NCBI RefSeq assembly: GCF_001028665.1 | Contig: NZ_CP011503.1 | Location: forward strand, 2,852,001-2,916,000 | DNA length: 64,000 nucleotides | From: Burkholderia pyrrocinia | GTDB taxonomy: Bacteria > Pseudomonadota > Gammaproteobacteria > Burkholderiales > Burkholderiaceae | Direction: 5' to 3' | In this document: piece by piece, positions 18,427-27,911 of the stretch | Layout: each line of letters starts with the position of its first letter | Numbering within the stretch: the stretch's first letter is position 1 | Made by a program: the position numbers and the translations under genes | Notes under the pieces: model-generated | Told to the model about the DNA's origin: nothing | The model's database searches: none | Seen by the model: only the letters and a program-made list of their open reading frames with translations

Positions 18427-20100
18427 TTACATGTTCGGGTAATTCGGCCCGCCGCCGCCTTCGGGCGTGACCCACACGATGTTCTGCGTCGGGTCCTTGA
18501 TGTCGCAGGTCTTGCAGTGCACGCAGTTCTGCGCGTTGATCACCAGCCGATCGCTGCCGTCGTCGTTCTTCACGAATTCGTACACGGCCGCCGGGCAGAA
18601 GCGCCCCTCCGGCCCCGCGTACGTGCGCAGGTTCACGTTCACCGGCACGTTCGCATCCTTCAGCGTCAGGTGCGCCGGCTGGTTCTCCTCGTGGTTCGTG
18701 TTCGAGATGAACACCGACGACAGCCGGTCGAACGTCAGCTTGCCGTCCGGCTTCGGATACTCGATCGGCTCGCACTGCGACGCCGGCTTCAGCGTCTCGT
18801 GGTCCGCGTGCTGGTGATGCAGCGTCCACGGCACGTTGCCGCCCATCACCTTCTGCTCGAGCCCGACCATCAGCGTGCCGAGATACAGCCCCTTGGCCAT
18901 CCACTGCTTGAAGTTGCGCGCGCGGTACAGCTCCGTGTACAGCCACGACTGCTTGAAGGCGTCCGGGTACGCGTTGAGCTCGTCCGACTGACGGCCGGCC
19001 TGCAACGCGTCGAACGCGGCGTCGGCCGCCAGCATGCCGGTCTTGATCGCCGCGTGGCTGCCCTTGATCCGCGATGCGTTCAGGAAACCCGCGTCGTCGC
19101 CGATCAATGCGCCGCCCGGGAACACCGTCTTCGGCAGCGACAGCAGCCCGCCCGCGGTGATCGCACGTGCACCGTACGACACGCGCTTGCCGCCTTCGAG
19201 GAACGCGCGGATCGACGGATGCGTCTTGTAGCGCTGGAATTCCTCGAACGGCGACAGGTACGGGTTCGTGTAGCCGAGGCCGACCACGAAGCCGACCACG
19301 ACCTGGTTGTTGTCCATGTGATACAGGAACGAGCCGCCGTAGGTATCCGACTTCAGCGGCCAGCCGGCCGTGTGGATCACGAGGCCCGGCTTGTGCTTCG
19401 CGGGATCGATTTCCCACAGTTCCTTGATGCCGATCCCGTACGCCTGCGGATCGGCGTTCGCGTCGAGCTTGAACTTCGAGATCAGCTGGCGGCCGAGGTG
19501 GCCGCGGCAGCCTTCGGCGAACAGCGTGTACTTCGCGTGCAGCTCCATGCCGAGCTGGAAGTTCTCGGTCGGCTCGCCGTCCTTGCCCACGCCCATGTTG
19601 CCGGTCGCGACGCCCTTCACCGAGCCGTCGTCGTTATAGAGAATCTCGGCAGCCGGGAAGCCCGGGAAGATCTCGACGCCGAGCGCTTCCGCCTGCGTGC
19701 CGAGCCAGCGCGTGACGTTGCCCAGCGAGATCACGTAGTTGCCGTGGTTCTTGAAGTTCTCGGGCAACGCCCAGTTCGGCGTCGTCACCGCGCTCTTCTC
19801 GGACAGGAACAGGAAGCGGTCCTCGCTCACCTCGACGGTCAGCGGTGCGCCCTGTTCCTTCCAGTCAGGGAACAGCTCGGTGATCGCGCGCGGGTCCATC
19901 ACCGCGCCCGACAGGATGTGCGCGCCGATCTCGGAACCCTTCTCGAGCACGCACACGCCGATCTCGGTGCCTTTCTCGGCGGCCAGCTGCTTGAGCCGGA
20001 TCGCCGCCGACAGCCCGGCGGGGCCGCCGCCGACGATCACGACGTCGTATTCCATCGATTCGCGCGGGCCGTATTGCTCGATGAGGCTTGCGGGGGTCAT
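18427..20100 (-). CDS. Electron transfer flavoprotein-ubiquinone oxidoreductase
   Basis: 557-residue inner-membrane-associated enzyme passing electrons from ETF (fed by acyl-CoA and other dehydrogenases) to ubiquinone. An N-terminal FAD dinucleotide fold carries VIVGGGPAGLSAAIRLKQL (GGGPAG 24-29). The C-terminal 4Fe-4S domain has FCPAAVYEF and NCVHCKTCDIKDPTQNIVW, and the family end GGGGPNYPNM. Start MTPASLIEQYG chosen over an in-frame ATG 24 codons upstream because GGA lies close before it and family N-termini begin here. Divergent from the SDR gene. Confidence 0.95.
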   Translation of the reverse strand: MTPASLIEQYGPRESMEYDVVIVGGGPAGLSAAIRLKQLAAEKGTEIGVCVLEKGSEIGAHILSGAVMDPRAITELFPDWKEQGAPLTVEVSEDRFLFLSEKSAVTTPNWALPENFKNHGNYVISLGNVTRWLGTQAEALGVEIFPGFPAAEILYNDDGSVKGVATGNMGVGKDGEPTENFQLGMELHAKYTLFAEGCRGHLGRQLISKFKLDANADPQAYGIGIKELWEIDPAKHKPGLVIHTAGWPLKSDTYGGSFLYHMDNNQVVVGFVVGLGYTNPYLSPFEEFQRYKTHPSIRAFLEGGKRVSYGARAITAGGLLSLPKTVFPGGALIGDDAGFLNASRIKGSHAAIKTGMLAADAAFDALQAGRQSDELNAYPDAFKQSWLYTELYRARNFKQWMAKGLYLGTLMVGLEQKVMGGNVPWTLHHQHADHETLKPASQCEPIEYPKPDGKLTFDRLSSVFISNTNHEENQPAHLTLKDANVPVNVNLRTYAGPEGRFCPAAVYEFVKNDDGSDRLVINAQNCVHCKTCDIKDPTQNIVWVTPEGGGGPNYPNM

Positions 20101-20276
20101 TGGCGTTCCTCTAACCGTTAGAATGCTTTTATTCGGGAGCGTATTGTCTGCGAAACGAAACGCTTGCCGCAACAGCAGGTGGCTAGATTAGCACGATCGT
20201 TCTATTTTTATGCTAGGGTTATGCCGCACGGGCTGCGCTGTCCGGGGCGGCGAAACGACATCGAAAGGGGTATGCA

Positions 20277-21059
20277 ATGGGTCGGTCGATCAATCTGGAA
20301 GGCAAGGTTGCGCTGGTCACGGGCGCGTCGAGCGGTCTCGGGCAACGCTTTGCGCAGGTACTGTCGCAGGCCGGTGCGAAGGTCGTGCTCGCGAGCCGCC
20401 GCGTCGAGCGCCTGAAGGAACTGCGCGCGGAGATCGAAGCGGAGGGGGGCGCCGCGCACGTGGTGTCGCTCGACGTCACGGACGTCCAGAGCATCAAGGC
20501 GGCGGTCGCGCACGCGGAGACGGAAGCCGGCACGATCGACATCCTCGTGAACAATTCGGGCGTGTCGACGATGCAGAAGCTCGTCGACGTGACGCCGGCC
20601 GACTTCGAATTCGTGTTCGATACCAATACGCGCGGCGCGTTTTTCGTCGCGCAGGAAGTCGCGAAGCGGATGATCATGCGCGCGAACGGCAGCGGTAACG
20701 GCAAGCCGCCGTGCCGGATCATCAACATCGCGTCGGTGGCCGGCTTGCGCGTGTTTCCGCAGATCGGGCTGTACGCGATGAGCAAGGCCGCGGTCGTGCA
20801 GATGACGCGCGCGATGGCGCTCGAATGGGGGCGCCACGGGATCAACGTCAACGCGATCTGTCCGGGCTATATCGATACCGAAATCAATCATTACCTGTGG
20901 GAAACCGAGCAGGGCCAGAAGCTGCAGTCGATGCTGCCGCGCCGGCGCGTCGGCAAGCCGCAGGATCTCGACGGGCTGTTGTTGCTGCTCGCGGCCGACG
21001 AGTCGCAGTTCATCAATGGCTCGATTATCTCCGCCGACGACGGCTTCGGCCTCGCGTGA
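20277..21059 (+). CDS. Short-chain dehydrogenase/reductase
   Basis: 260-residue NAD(P)-dependent oxidoreductase. The cofactor motif TGASSGLG occupies residues 15-22, NNSG follows near 95, and the catalytic triad is Ser153 (NIASVAG), Tyr166 and Lys170 (YAMSK). Like FabG-type SDRs it ends with a Rossmann C-terminal extension, GSIISADDGFGLA. A thioesterase gene starts 32 bases downstream on the same strand, so the two probably form an operon acting on acyl substrates. Substrate not determinable. Confidence 0.92.
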   Translation: MGRSINLEGKVALVTGASSGLGQRFAQVLSQAGAKVVLASRRVERLKELRAEIEAEGGAAHVVSLDVTDVQSIKAAVAHAETEAGTIDILVNNSGVSTMQKLVDVTPADFEFVFDTNTRGAFFVAQEVAKRMIMRANGSGNGKPPCRIINIASVAGLRVFPQIGLYAMSKAAVVQMTRAMALEWGRHGINVNAICPGYIDTEINHYLWETEQGQKLQSMLPRRRVGKPQDLDGLLLLLAADESQFINGSIISADDGFGLA

Positions 21060-21091
21060 GCGGATGACATACCGCAACAAAGAAGACTGCA

Positions 21092-21532
21092 ATGAGCGCA
21101 ACAAGCGATTACTCACCCGTTTTTGAGATGTCGATGCCGATCCGCTGGGGCGACATGGACGCGTTCGGCCACGTGAACAACACGGTCTATTTCCGCTACA
21201 TGGAGCAGGCGCGGATCTCGTGGTTCGAGGAACTCGGCATCGCCGGCGGCAACGGCGAGGGGCAGGGGCCCGTCATCGTCACGGCGTCGATGGAATTCCT
21301 CAAGCAACTGCACTATCCGGGCGACGTGATCGCGAAGATGTCGGCCGCGAAACCTGGCCGAAGCAGCTTCGATACCGGTTTCGAGCTCACGCGTGCGGAC
21401 GATCCGCAGCACGTCTATGCGCGCGGCAACGCGCGCTGCGTGTGGGTCGACTACGCGCTCGGCAAGTCGGTGCCGCTGCCGCAACTGCTGCGCGACACGA
21501 TCGAACGCGCGCTCGCGACGAATATCGGCTGA
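21092..21532 (+). CDS. Acyl-CoA thioesterase, 4HBT hotdog fold
   Basis: 146-residue hotdog-fold hydrolase of the YbgC/4-hydroxybenzoyl-CoA thioesterase group. The signature IRWGDMDAFGHVNNTVYFRYMEQAR holds the catalytic Asp and the GHVNN turn. It lies 32 bases after the SDR gene, which suggests joint action on a hydroxyacyl- or ketoacyl-CoA. Physiological substrate unknown. Confidence 0.9.
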   Translation: MSATSDYSPVFEMSMPIRWGDMDAFGHVNNTVYFRYMEQARISWFEELGIAGGNGEGQGPVIVTASMEFLKQLHYPGDVIAKMSAAKPGRSSFDTGFELTRADDPQHVYARGNARCVWVDYALGKSVPLPQLLRDTIERALATNIG

Positions 21533-21651
21533 GGGCCGATACGGCGAGGCCGGCGCCGGCGTGCCGGTGAGTCGCCATGCCCGTTGTCGTTACCCGAATC
21601 GGCCGCCATGCGCGGCCGATTGTCATCCGGGCGCTGCCATTTGCTGCCCGT

Positions 21652-22197
21652 TCACTGCCCGAGCAGGCGCTGCAGCAGCTCCGGCGTGTTGTTCGTCCCG
21701 TACTTGCGCATCAGCCGTGCGCGGTAGATGTCGACCGTGCGCGAGCTGATGTCGAGCACGCGCCCGATCTGCTTGCTGGTCTTGCCGGTCGCGAGTTGTG
21801 CGGCGATCTCGCGCTCGCGCGGGGTCAACTCGACGGCGACGCGGCGCGTCGCGCTCAAATCCTCGAAGGTCCAGACGCCGGCGGCGAGCGGCGCGGTGCG
21901 GTCGAGCGCGCGGCCCGTCACGTGGCACCAGAACAACTCGCCGTCGGCCCGTTTCATGATTCTGTCATCCGAGTAGATGCCGTTCGCGGCCATCACGCGC
22001 GCGATGCGCTCGCCGATTCGCTGGAATTCGTCCGTCGACGGGTAGAGCACCTCGTACGATTTTCCGATCAGGTCGGCCCGCGCGCAGCGGAAGATCGACG
22101 CGAGCGCGTCGTTGCAGTCCTCGATTACGCGGTCGCGCGACATCACGAGGCCGAGCGGCGCGAGGTGGAAGGCAGTCTGGTAATCGAGAGCGGTCAT
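21652..22197 (-). CDS. PAS-domain LuxR-type transcriptional regulator
   Basis: 181 residues: an N-terminal PAS domain (about 5-105; APLGLVMSRDRVIEDCNDAL, LIGKSYEVLYPS) followed by a LuxR/FixJ DNA-binding helix-turn-helix (about 117-178; ELTPREREIAAQLATGKTSKQIGRVL). There is no receiver domain, so it is a one-component sensor-regulator. The ATG at 22197 was chosen because PAS homology begins immediately; the frame is open further upstream, without a visible Shine-Dalgarno for any start. It is divergent from scoAB and may control it. Confidence 0.88.
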   Translation of the reverse strand: MTALDYQTAFHLAPLGLVMSRDRVIEDCNDALASIFRCARADLIGKSYEVLYPSTDEFQRIGERIARVMAANGIYSDDRIMKRADGELFWCHVTGRALDRTAPLAAGVWTFEDLSATRRVAVELTPREREIAAQLATGKTSKQIGRVLDISSRTVDIYRARLMRKYGTNNTPELLQRLLGQ

Positions 22198-22420
22198 GGC
22201 GCAGGTAACCGGAGGCAAACGCTTATGTATTTTTGCGTATTGTGCCGCATCCGCGCCGCATCGTACCCTTTCAGGCATCTCGCGGCGCTTTGCCGCGACA
22301 TAAAAACAGCGCGCCTCGACGCAGGCATCGCCGCGCATGCATAGAATGATGCGGCGGGCTTGCGGCCCACATGGGCGCGTGAACCGGTTTTGCTGGTTTC
22401 CATAGAGGAAGGGACAACAG

Positions 22421-23125
22421 ATGAACAAAGTCTATCCAAGCGCGGCTGCCGCGCTGGAAGGGATCGTCCGTGACGGACAGACCTTCGCGGTGGGCGGCTT
22501 CGGCCTGTGCGGGATTCCGGAGGCGCTGATCGCGGCGTTGCGCGATTCGGCCGTCAAGGGCATCACGTGCATCAGCAACAACGCAGGCGTTGACGGTTTC
22601 GGTCTCGGCCTGTTGCTGGAAACGCGCCAGATCAAGAAGATGATCTCGTCGTACGTCGGCGAGAACAAGGAGTTCGAGCGCCAGTACCTGGCCGGGGAAC
22701 TCGAGCTCGAATTCACGCCGCAAGGCACGCTGGCCGAAAAGCTGCGCGCGGGCGGCGCGGGCATCCCCGCGTTCTTCACGAATACCGGCTACGGCACCGT
22801 GATCGCGGAAGGCAAGGAAACGCGCCAGTTCGGCGATCGTCACTACGTGCTCGAGCCGTCGCTGACGGCCGATGTCGCGCTCGTGAAGGCGTGGAAGGCC
22901 GACAAGTCCGGGAACCTGATCTATCGCCGCACCGCGCGCAACTTCAACCCGATGTGCGCGATGGCCGGCAAGATCACCGTGGTGGAGGTCGAGGAGATCG
23001 TCGAGAACGGCACACTCGATCCGGACCAGGTCCATACGCCGGGGATTTTCGTGCAGCGCATCGTGCTGAACGCGACGCCGGAAAAACGCATCGAACAACG
23101 CGTCGTACGCGCGAAAGGAGACTGA
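22421..23125 (+). CDS. scoA: 3-oxoacid CoA-transferase subunit A
   Basis: 234-residue alpha subunit of succinyl-CoA:3-ketoacid CoA-transferase. It begins [20 protein letters not shown] with the CoA-binding [10 protein letters not shown] motif at residues about 24-33 and [20 protein letters not shown] precedes the ATG. The scoB start follows the stop by one base. Together the pair activates acetoacetate (from ketone body or polyhydroxybutyrate breakdown) with succinyl-CoA. The symbol follows common Burkholderia usage; close relatives such as PcaI use 3-oxoadipate. Confidence 0.93.
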   Translation: MNKVYPSAAAALEGIVRDGQTFAVGGFGLCGIPEALIAALRDSAVKGITCISNNAGVDGFGLGLLLETRQIKKMISSYVGENKEFERQYLAGELELEFTPQGTLAEKLRAGGAGIPAFFTNTGYGTVIAEGKETRQFGDRHYVLEPSLTADVALVKAWKADKSGNLIYRRTARNFNPMCAMAGKITVVEVEEIVENGTLDPDQVHTPGIFVQRIVLNATPEKRIEQRVVRAKGD

Positions 23126-23126
23126 C

Positions 23127-23768
23127 ATGGCCTGGAATCGTGACCAGATGGCCGCGCGCGCGGCGAAGGAACTGCAGGACGGCTTCTACGTGAACCTCGG
23201 CATCGGCCTGCCGACGCTCGTCGCGAACCACGTGCCGGAAGGCGTCGAGGTGTGGCTGCAGTCGGAGAACGGCCTGCTGGGCATCGGCCCGTCGCCGACC
23301 GAGGACGAAGTCGACGCCGATCTCATCAACGCCGGCAAGCAGACCGTCACGACGCTGCCGGGCTCGTCGATCTTCTCGTCGGCCGACTCGTTCGCGATGA
23401 TTCGCGGCGGCCACATCAACCTCGCGATCCTCGGCGCGATGCAGGTCAGCAAGCAGGGCGACCTCGCGAACTGGATGATCCCCGGCAAGATGATCAAGGG
23501 GATGGGCGGTGCGATGGACCTCGTCGCCGGCGTGAAGCGCGTCGTCGTGCTGATGGAGCACGTCGCGAAGGGCGACCAGCACAAGATCCTCGACGAGTGC
23601 AACCTGCCGTTGACCGGTGTCGGCGTGGTCGACCTGATCATCACCGATCTCGGCGTGATCGAAGTGACGCCGGCCGGCCTGAAGGTCCTCGAGCTCGCCG
23701 ACGGCGTGAGCGCCGACGAGATCCAGGCGAAGACGGGCGCGCCGCTCGACGTCAGCGCGGTCGCCTAA
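23127..23768 (+). CDS. scoB: 3-oxoacid CoA-transferase subunit B
   Basis: 213-residue beta subunit carrying the catalytic glutamate Glu47 in SENG, the residue that forms the enzyme-CoA thioester. The following [14 protein letters not shown] and [14 protein letters not shown] segments are family-typical. Directly after scoA (stop and start separated by one base). A long perfect stem (23795-23829) ends the transcript region. Confidence 0.94.
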   Translation: MAWNRDQMAARAAKELQDGFYVNLGIGLPTLVANHVPEGVEVWLQSENGLLGIGPSPTEDEVDADLINAGKQTVTTLPGSSIFSSADSFAMIRGGHINLAILGAMQVSKQGDLANWMIPGKMIKGMGGAMDLVAGVKRVVVLMEHVAKGDQHKILDECNLPLTGVGVVDLIITDLGVIEVTPAGLKVLELADGVSADEIQAKTGAPLDVSAVA

Positions 23769-23794
23769 GTTCTCCGCGCGCAAGCGCCGTTTCG

Positions 23795-23833
23795 ACGCCC
23801 CGCATGCCGGACGACGGCATGCGGGGCGTTTGT
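23795..23833 (+). terminator. Terminator-like hairpin after scoB
   Basis: 15-base perfect inverted repeat (23795-23809 with 23815-23829) around a five-base loop, followed by TTGTCATT. The stem is very strong but the T-run is short, so it could be a terminator or only an RNA 3'-end stabiliser. Confidence 0.6.
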
Positions 23834-23965
23834 CATTGCGTGCGGCCGCGCCGCCTGCCCGGTGCACGGTGCCCGGTGGGCGGACCCGTGCGGCGGAAGC
23901 GGTTTACAATCGTTTGCATCGGGCGTCGCAAGCGTTGCCCCGCGCGTCGCCCCCCGATCGACAGG

Positions 23966-24871
23966 ATGCCAACGATGCCAACGACCCCAGCGAATCCGGC
24001 GGTTCCTCGCCAGCGGCGCGTGCAGTGTGCGAGCGCTGCCGGCCTTCACCACGTCGCCTATACCGAGTGGGGCGATCCCGCCAACCCTCGCGTGCTGGTC
24101 TGCGTGCATGGCCTGACCCGTTCCGGGCGCGATTTCGACCGGCTCGCCGCCGCGCTGTCCGATACGTATCGCGTCGTTTGCCCCGATGTCGTCGGGCGCG
24201 GCCGGTCCGACCGGCTGGCCGATCCGCGGCTCTATGCGATTCCGCAATACGTGGCCGACATGGTGACGCTGATCGCGCGGCTCGACGTCGAATCGGTCGA
24301 CTGGTTCGGCACGTCGATGGGCGGCCTGATCGGCATGGCGCTCGCGGGGCTGCCCGGTTCGCCGCTGCGCCGGATGATCGTCAACGACGTCGGCCCGCGC
24401 ATCGAGCCCGATTCGCTGACGCGCATCGGCGAATATCTCGGCGTGCAGCCGCGCTTTGCGACCGAACAGGAGGGCATCGACTACCTGACGTCGCTGTCGT
24501 TGCCGTTCGGCGCGCTGACTGGCGACGAGTGGCGCGAGATCAACGGACCGCTGCTGCGCGAGCTGCCCGAAGGCGGCTGGACGATGCGCTACGATCCGCG
24601 CATTGCCGAACCCTTCAAGGCGACGACGCCCGAGCTGGCCGCGCTCGGCGAGGCCGCGCTGTGGCGCGCCATCGAGACGACGGACGCGGCGCTGCTCGTC
24701 GTGCGCGGCGAGACGTCCGACCTGCTGTCGCGCGAGACGGTGGCCGAGATGATGCGCCGCGGCCGGCATGTGACGCAGGCCGAGATTCCGGGTGCGGGCC
24801 ACGCGCCGGCGTTCATCAGCGCCGACCAGATTGCGCTCGCGCGGCGGTTTTTCGTCGAAGGCGACGCATAA
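23966..24871 (+). CDS. Alpha/beta hydrolase
   Basis: 301-residue hydrolase. The oxyanion region VCVHGLTRSGRDFD, nucleophile motif GTSMGG (Ser117) and C-terminal catalytic His279 (GAGHAP) are visible, with an acid residue expected near DLLS. It resembles dienelactone/ester hydrolases of the MhpC type; substrate unknown. Two in-frame starts, 23966 and 23975, share the AGG at 23963-23965; the second has the better spacing, so the true protein may be three residues shorter. A longer in-frame extension to 23252 overlaps scoB and is rejected. Confidence 0.88.
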   Translation: MPTMPTTPANPAVPRQRRVQCASAAGLHHVAYTEWGDPANPRVLVCVHGLTRSGRDFDRLAAALSDTYRVVCPDVVGRGRSDRLADPRLYAIPQYVADMVTLIARLDVESVDWFGTSMGGLIGMALAGLPGSPLRRMIVNDVGPRIEPDSLTRIGEYLGVQPRFATEQEGIDYLTSLSLPFGALTGDEWREINGPLLRELPEGGWTMRYDPRIAEPFKATTPELAALGEAALWRAIETTDAALLVVRGETSDLLSRETVAEMMRRGRHVTQAEIPGAGHAPAFISADQIALARRFFVEGDA

Positions 24872-24951
24872 ACGCGTCATAATATGCGGTTCGGCGGCAC
24901 GCGGGCCGTGTCGTCGTCCGATTCTTCACCCACTCACGACCGGAACATTCC

Positions 24952-25305
24952 ATGGCAGTCATTCGTCACCACGTCGGGGCCCGTCTCTCCGAAACCGCGA
25001 TCCACAACGGTACCGTGTATCTGGCAGGCCAGATCGCCGAAGACACCACGCAGGACATCAAGGGCCAGACGCGCGAAGTGCTCGGCCACATCGACCGCCT
25101 GCTCGCCGAAGCGAACAGCGACAAGGCGCATCTGCTGTCGGTGCAGATCTACATCTCGGACCTGGCGAATTTCGAAGGCATGAATGCGGAGTGGGACGCG
25201 TGGGTCGCGCAGGGCAACACGCCGCCGCGCGCCACCGTCGAGGCGAAGCTCGCGGATCCGGCGCTGCTCGTCGAGATCGTGGTCGTCGCCGCGCAGCGGA
25301 GCTGA
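24952..25305 (+). CDS. RidA/YjgF-YER057c-family protein
   Basis: 117-residue protein of the Rid superfamily, subgroup resembling YoaB/RutC. It opens RHHVGARLSETAIHNGTVYLAGQIAEDT and contains PPRATVEAKLADPALLVEI; the Arg of PPRATVEA is the conserved active-site arginine. RidA members hydrolyse reactive enamine/imine intermediates of amino-acid metabolism; other subgroups differ. Monomer length is typical of this subgroup. The relA gene begins 49 bases downstream on the same strand. Confidence 0.88.
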   Translation: MAVIRHHVGARLSETAIHNGTVYLAGQIAEDTTQDIKGQTREVLGHIDRLLAEANSDKAHLLSVQIYISDLANFEGMNAEWDAWVAQGNTPPRATVEAKLADPALLVEIVVVAAQRS

Positions 25306-25354
25306 GCGGGGCAAAGCATCAACCGACGATGACCGCATTCCGTCAGGCCGTGCA

Positions 25355-27589
25355 ATGACCGAGTCTGTTTCCACTTCCCCCGTCGCGGCACCGTCTTTCG
25401 ACGACGTGCTCGCGTTCGTGCGCGAGCGGGCCGGCGACGCGCGCCTGTCGTCCGGCGAACTGCTTGCCGATCACTCGGCGGGCACGGCGTCGATCATGCG
25501 TACGCTGAACGTCGATCCGTCGGCGATGCAGGCCGCCGCGCTGTTCGTACTGACGCCGCACCTGAGCAATCCCGAGCGCGAGCTCGCCGAGCGTTTCGGC
25601 GACGAAGTGGCGCGGCTCGTATCCGACGTGCGCAAGCTGTTGCGGCTCGGCACCGTCAGCCTGCGTGCCGCGCAGAATGCGGTGCCCGACGCGGGGCGCG
25701 ACGCGGCGGAAGAGCGGCGCACGCAGATCGAGGCGCTGCGCAAGATGCTCCTCGCGTTCGCGCAGGACATCCGGGTGGTGCTGATCCGGCTCGCGTCGCG
25801 GTTGCAGTCGCTGCGCTACTACGCGGCCGCGAAGATCGATCCGCCGCCCGACGTCGCGCGCGAGACGCTCGAGATCTATGCGCCGCTCGCGAACCGTCTC
25901 GGGATCTGGCAACTGAAGTGGGAGCTCGAGGATCTCGCGTTCCGCTTCGAGGATCCCGTCACCTACAAGCGGATCGCGAAGCTGCTCGACGAGAAGCGCA
26001 TCGAACGCGAGGCGTACGTCACGCAGGCGATCGCGCGGCTGCAGCAAGAGCTGGCGGACGCGAACATCCAGGCCGACGTGAGCGGCCGGCCGAAGCATAT
26101 CTACAGCATCTGGCGCAAGATGCGCGGCAAGGAGCTCGATTTCTCCGAGCTGTACGACGTACGCGCGTTTCGGGTGATCGTGCCCGACATCAAGGATTGC
26201 TACACGGTGCTCGGCATCGTGCATCACCTGTGGCAGCCGGTGCCGAAGGAGTTCGACGACTACATCTCGCGACCGAAGCCGAACGGCTACAAGTCGCTGC
26301 ATACGGTCGTGATCGGCGACGACGGCCGCGCGTTCGAAGTGCAGATCCGCACGCAGGAAATGCACCGCTTCGCCGAGTATGGCGTTGCCGCGCACTGGCG
26401 CTACAAGGAGGCCGGCGCGCGCGGTTATGGCGGCCAGTTCTCGGCGAGCGACAAGTACGACGAGAAGATCGCGTGGCTGCGCCAGTTGCTCGCGTGGAAG
26501 GACGACGTCGAGGACGGCCCCGGGGTATCGGGCGACCAGGCGTGGGCGCAATTGCGCGAGACGTCGCTCGACGACGACCACATCTACGTGCTGACGCCGC
26601 AGGCGCGCGTGATCGCGCTGCCGCAGGGTGCGACGCCGGTCGATTTCGCGTACCACCTGCACAGCGAGCTCGGCCATCGTTGCCGCGGCGCGCGCGTCGA
26701 CGGCGCGATGGTGCCGCTGAACACGCCGCTCGCGAACGGCCAGACGGTCGAGATCGTCGCGGTGAAGGAGGGCGGGCCGTCGCGCGACTGGCTGAACCTG
26801 CAGCTCGGTTACCTGAAGAGCCCGCGCGCGCGTCAGAAGGTGCGCGCGTGGTTCAACTCGATCGAGCAGGAAGAAAACGTCGCACACGGCCGGGCGCTCG
26901 TCGAAAAGACGCTGCAGCGCGAAGGCAAGACGTCGGTCAACCTGGACAACCTCGCCGCGAAGCTCGGCTTCAAGTCGCCCGAGGAGTTGTTCTCGGTCGT
27001 CGGCAAGGAAGAATTCAGCCTGCGCAATGTCGAGCACGCGCTGTCCGATGCGCCGCCGCCTGAGCCGACGCCCGAGGCGCCGGCCGATTTCGAGAAGCGC
27101 AGCAGCGGCGCGAGCGTCGCGCACGGCGCGTCGACCGGCGTGCTGGTGGTGGGCGTCGACGCGCTGCTGACCCAGCTCGCGCGTTGCTGCCGGCCGGCGC
27201 CGCCCGATCCGATCAGCGGCTTCGTTACGCGCGGCAAGGGGATGTCGATCCACCGCAGCGACTGCCCGACGTTTCGCCGGATGGTCGAGCGCGCACCGGA
27301 GCGCGTGCTGCAGACGACCTGGTCCGCCGACGTGCTGGGCGGGCGCGGCGCGTCCGTTTATCCGGTCGACCTGATGATCGAGGCGAGCGACCGGCAAGGG
27401 TTGCTGCGCGACATTTCCGAAGTGTTCGCACGCGAAAAGATCAACGTCGTGGGCGTGAAGACGCAGAGCCGCCGCAATGCGGCATTCATGCAATTCACGG
27501 TCGAGGTGTCGAACTCGGCGCAAGTCCAGCGCGCCTGCACGCTGCTCGGCGAGGTGCAGGGCGTCGTGCGGGCCGGTCGCAAGGCGTGA
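25355..27589 (+). CDS. relA: (p)ppGpp synthetase, RelA
   Basis: 744-residue ribosome-associated alarmone synthetase. Domains in order: HD-like hydrolase fold (about 20-200), synthetase (about 225-390; YDVRAFRVIVPD, then PKPNGYKSLHTVV at about 308-320), TGS (about 405-465; VLTPQARVIALPQGATPVDFAY), helical, Cys-containing zinc-finger (RCCRPAPPDPISGF) and C-terminal ACT. In the HD fold the catalytic HD pair is replaced (ALFVLTPHLSN), so hydrolysis is probably lost, which identifies this as RelA rather than SpoT. The start MTESVST has AGG seven bases upstream and overlaps the stop of a nine-codon frame. Confidence 0.95.
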   Translation: MTESVSTSPVAAPSFDDVLAFVRERAGDARLSSGELLADHSAGTASIMRTLNVDPSAMQAAALFVLTPHLSNPERELAERFGDEVARLVSDVRKLLRLGTVSLRAAQNAVPDAGRDAAEERRTQIEALRKMLLAFAQDIRVVLIRLASRLQSLRYYAAAKIDPPPDVARETLEIYAPLANRLGIWQLKWELEDLAFRFEDPVTYKRIAKLLDEKRIEREAYVTQAIARLQQELADANIQADVSGRPKHIYSIWRKMRGKELDFSELYDVRAFRVIVPDIKDCYTVLGIVHHLWQPVPKEFDDYISRPKPNGYKSLHTVVIGDDGRAFEVQIRTQEMHRFAEYGVAAHWRYKEAGARGYGGQFSASDKYDEKIAWLRQLLAWKDDVEDGPGVSGDQAWAQLRETSLDDDHIYVLTPQARVIALPQGATPVDFAYHLHSELGHRCRGARVDGAMVPLNTPLANGQTVEIVAVKEGGPSRDWLNLQLGYLKSPRARQKVRAWFNSIEQEENVAHGRALVEKTLQREGKTSVNLDNLAAKLGFKSPEELFSVVGKEEFSLRNVEHALSDAPPPEPTPEAPADFEKRSSGASVAHGASTGVLVVGVDALLTQLARCCRPAPPDPISGFVTRGKGMSIHRSDCPTFRRMVERAPERVLQTTWSADVLGGRGASVYPVDLMIEASDRQGLLRDISEVFAREKINVVGVKTQSRRNAAFMQFTVEVSNSAQVQRACTLLGEVQGVVRAGRKA

Positions 27590-27633
27590 TGGGGTTGGAA
27601 CACCGTTATTTTGCTGCGACCGCATAAAAACGC

Positions 27634-27662
27634 TTGCCAAACCGATAACGGCTCCATATAAT
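27634..27662 (+). promoter_or_regulatory. Promoter of tRNA-Val
   Basis: TTGCCA (27634-27639), 17-base spacer, perfect TATAAT (27657-27662), ending 12 bases before the mature tRNA 5' end. A near-consensus sigma-70 promoter, as expected for a stable RNA gene. Confidence 0.85.
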
Positions 27663-27674
27663 TTCAGCTTCTCT

Positions 27675-27751
27675 AGGCTCGTAGCTCAGCTGGTTAGAGC
27701 ACCACCTTGACATGGTGGGGGTCGTTGGTTCGAGTCCAATCGAGCCTACCA
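27675..27751 (+). tRNA. tRNA-Val (GAC)
   Basis: 77-nt cloverleaf. Acceptor AGGCTCG pairs with CGAGCCT (27741-27747) and the CCA end is encoded (27749-27751) after discriminator A. D arm GCTCAGCTGGTTAGAGC, anticodon stem CCACC/GGTGG around loop TTGACAT with anticodon GAC, variable region, and T arm with GGTTCGAGTCC. Confidence 0.97.
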
Positions 27752-27911
27752 ACGAATTGAGAATGCCCGGTCTCCGGGTGTTCGATGCAGTAAATTGCTC
27801 AACGCAAACAAGGCGAATACGGTTATGACACCGCGAACGTTGACCGAAACCACTTCGGAGCGACGCTAGTCGAGGAACGTTTTCGCCCTTTCAGTTTGAA
27901 TGAAGTATCGA

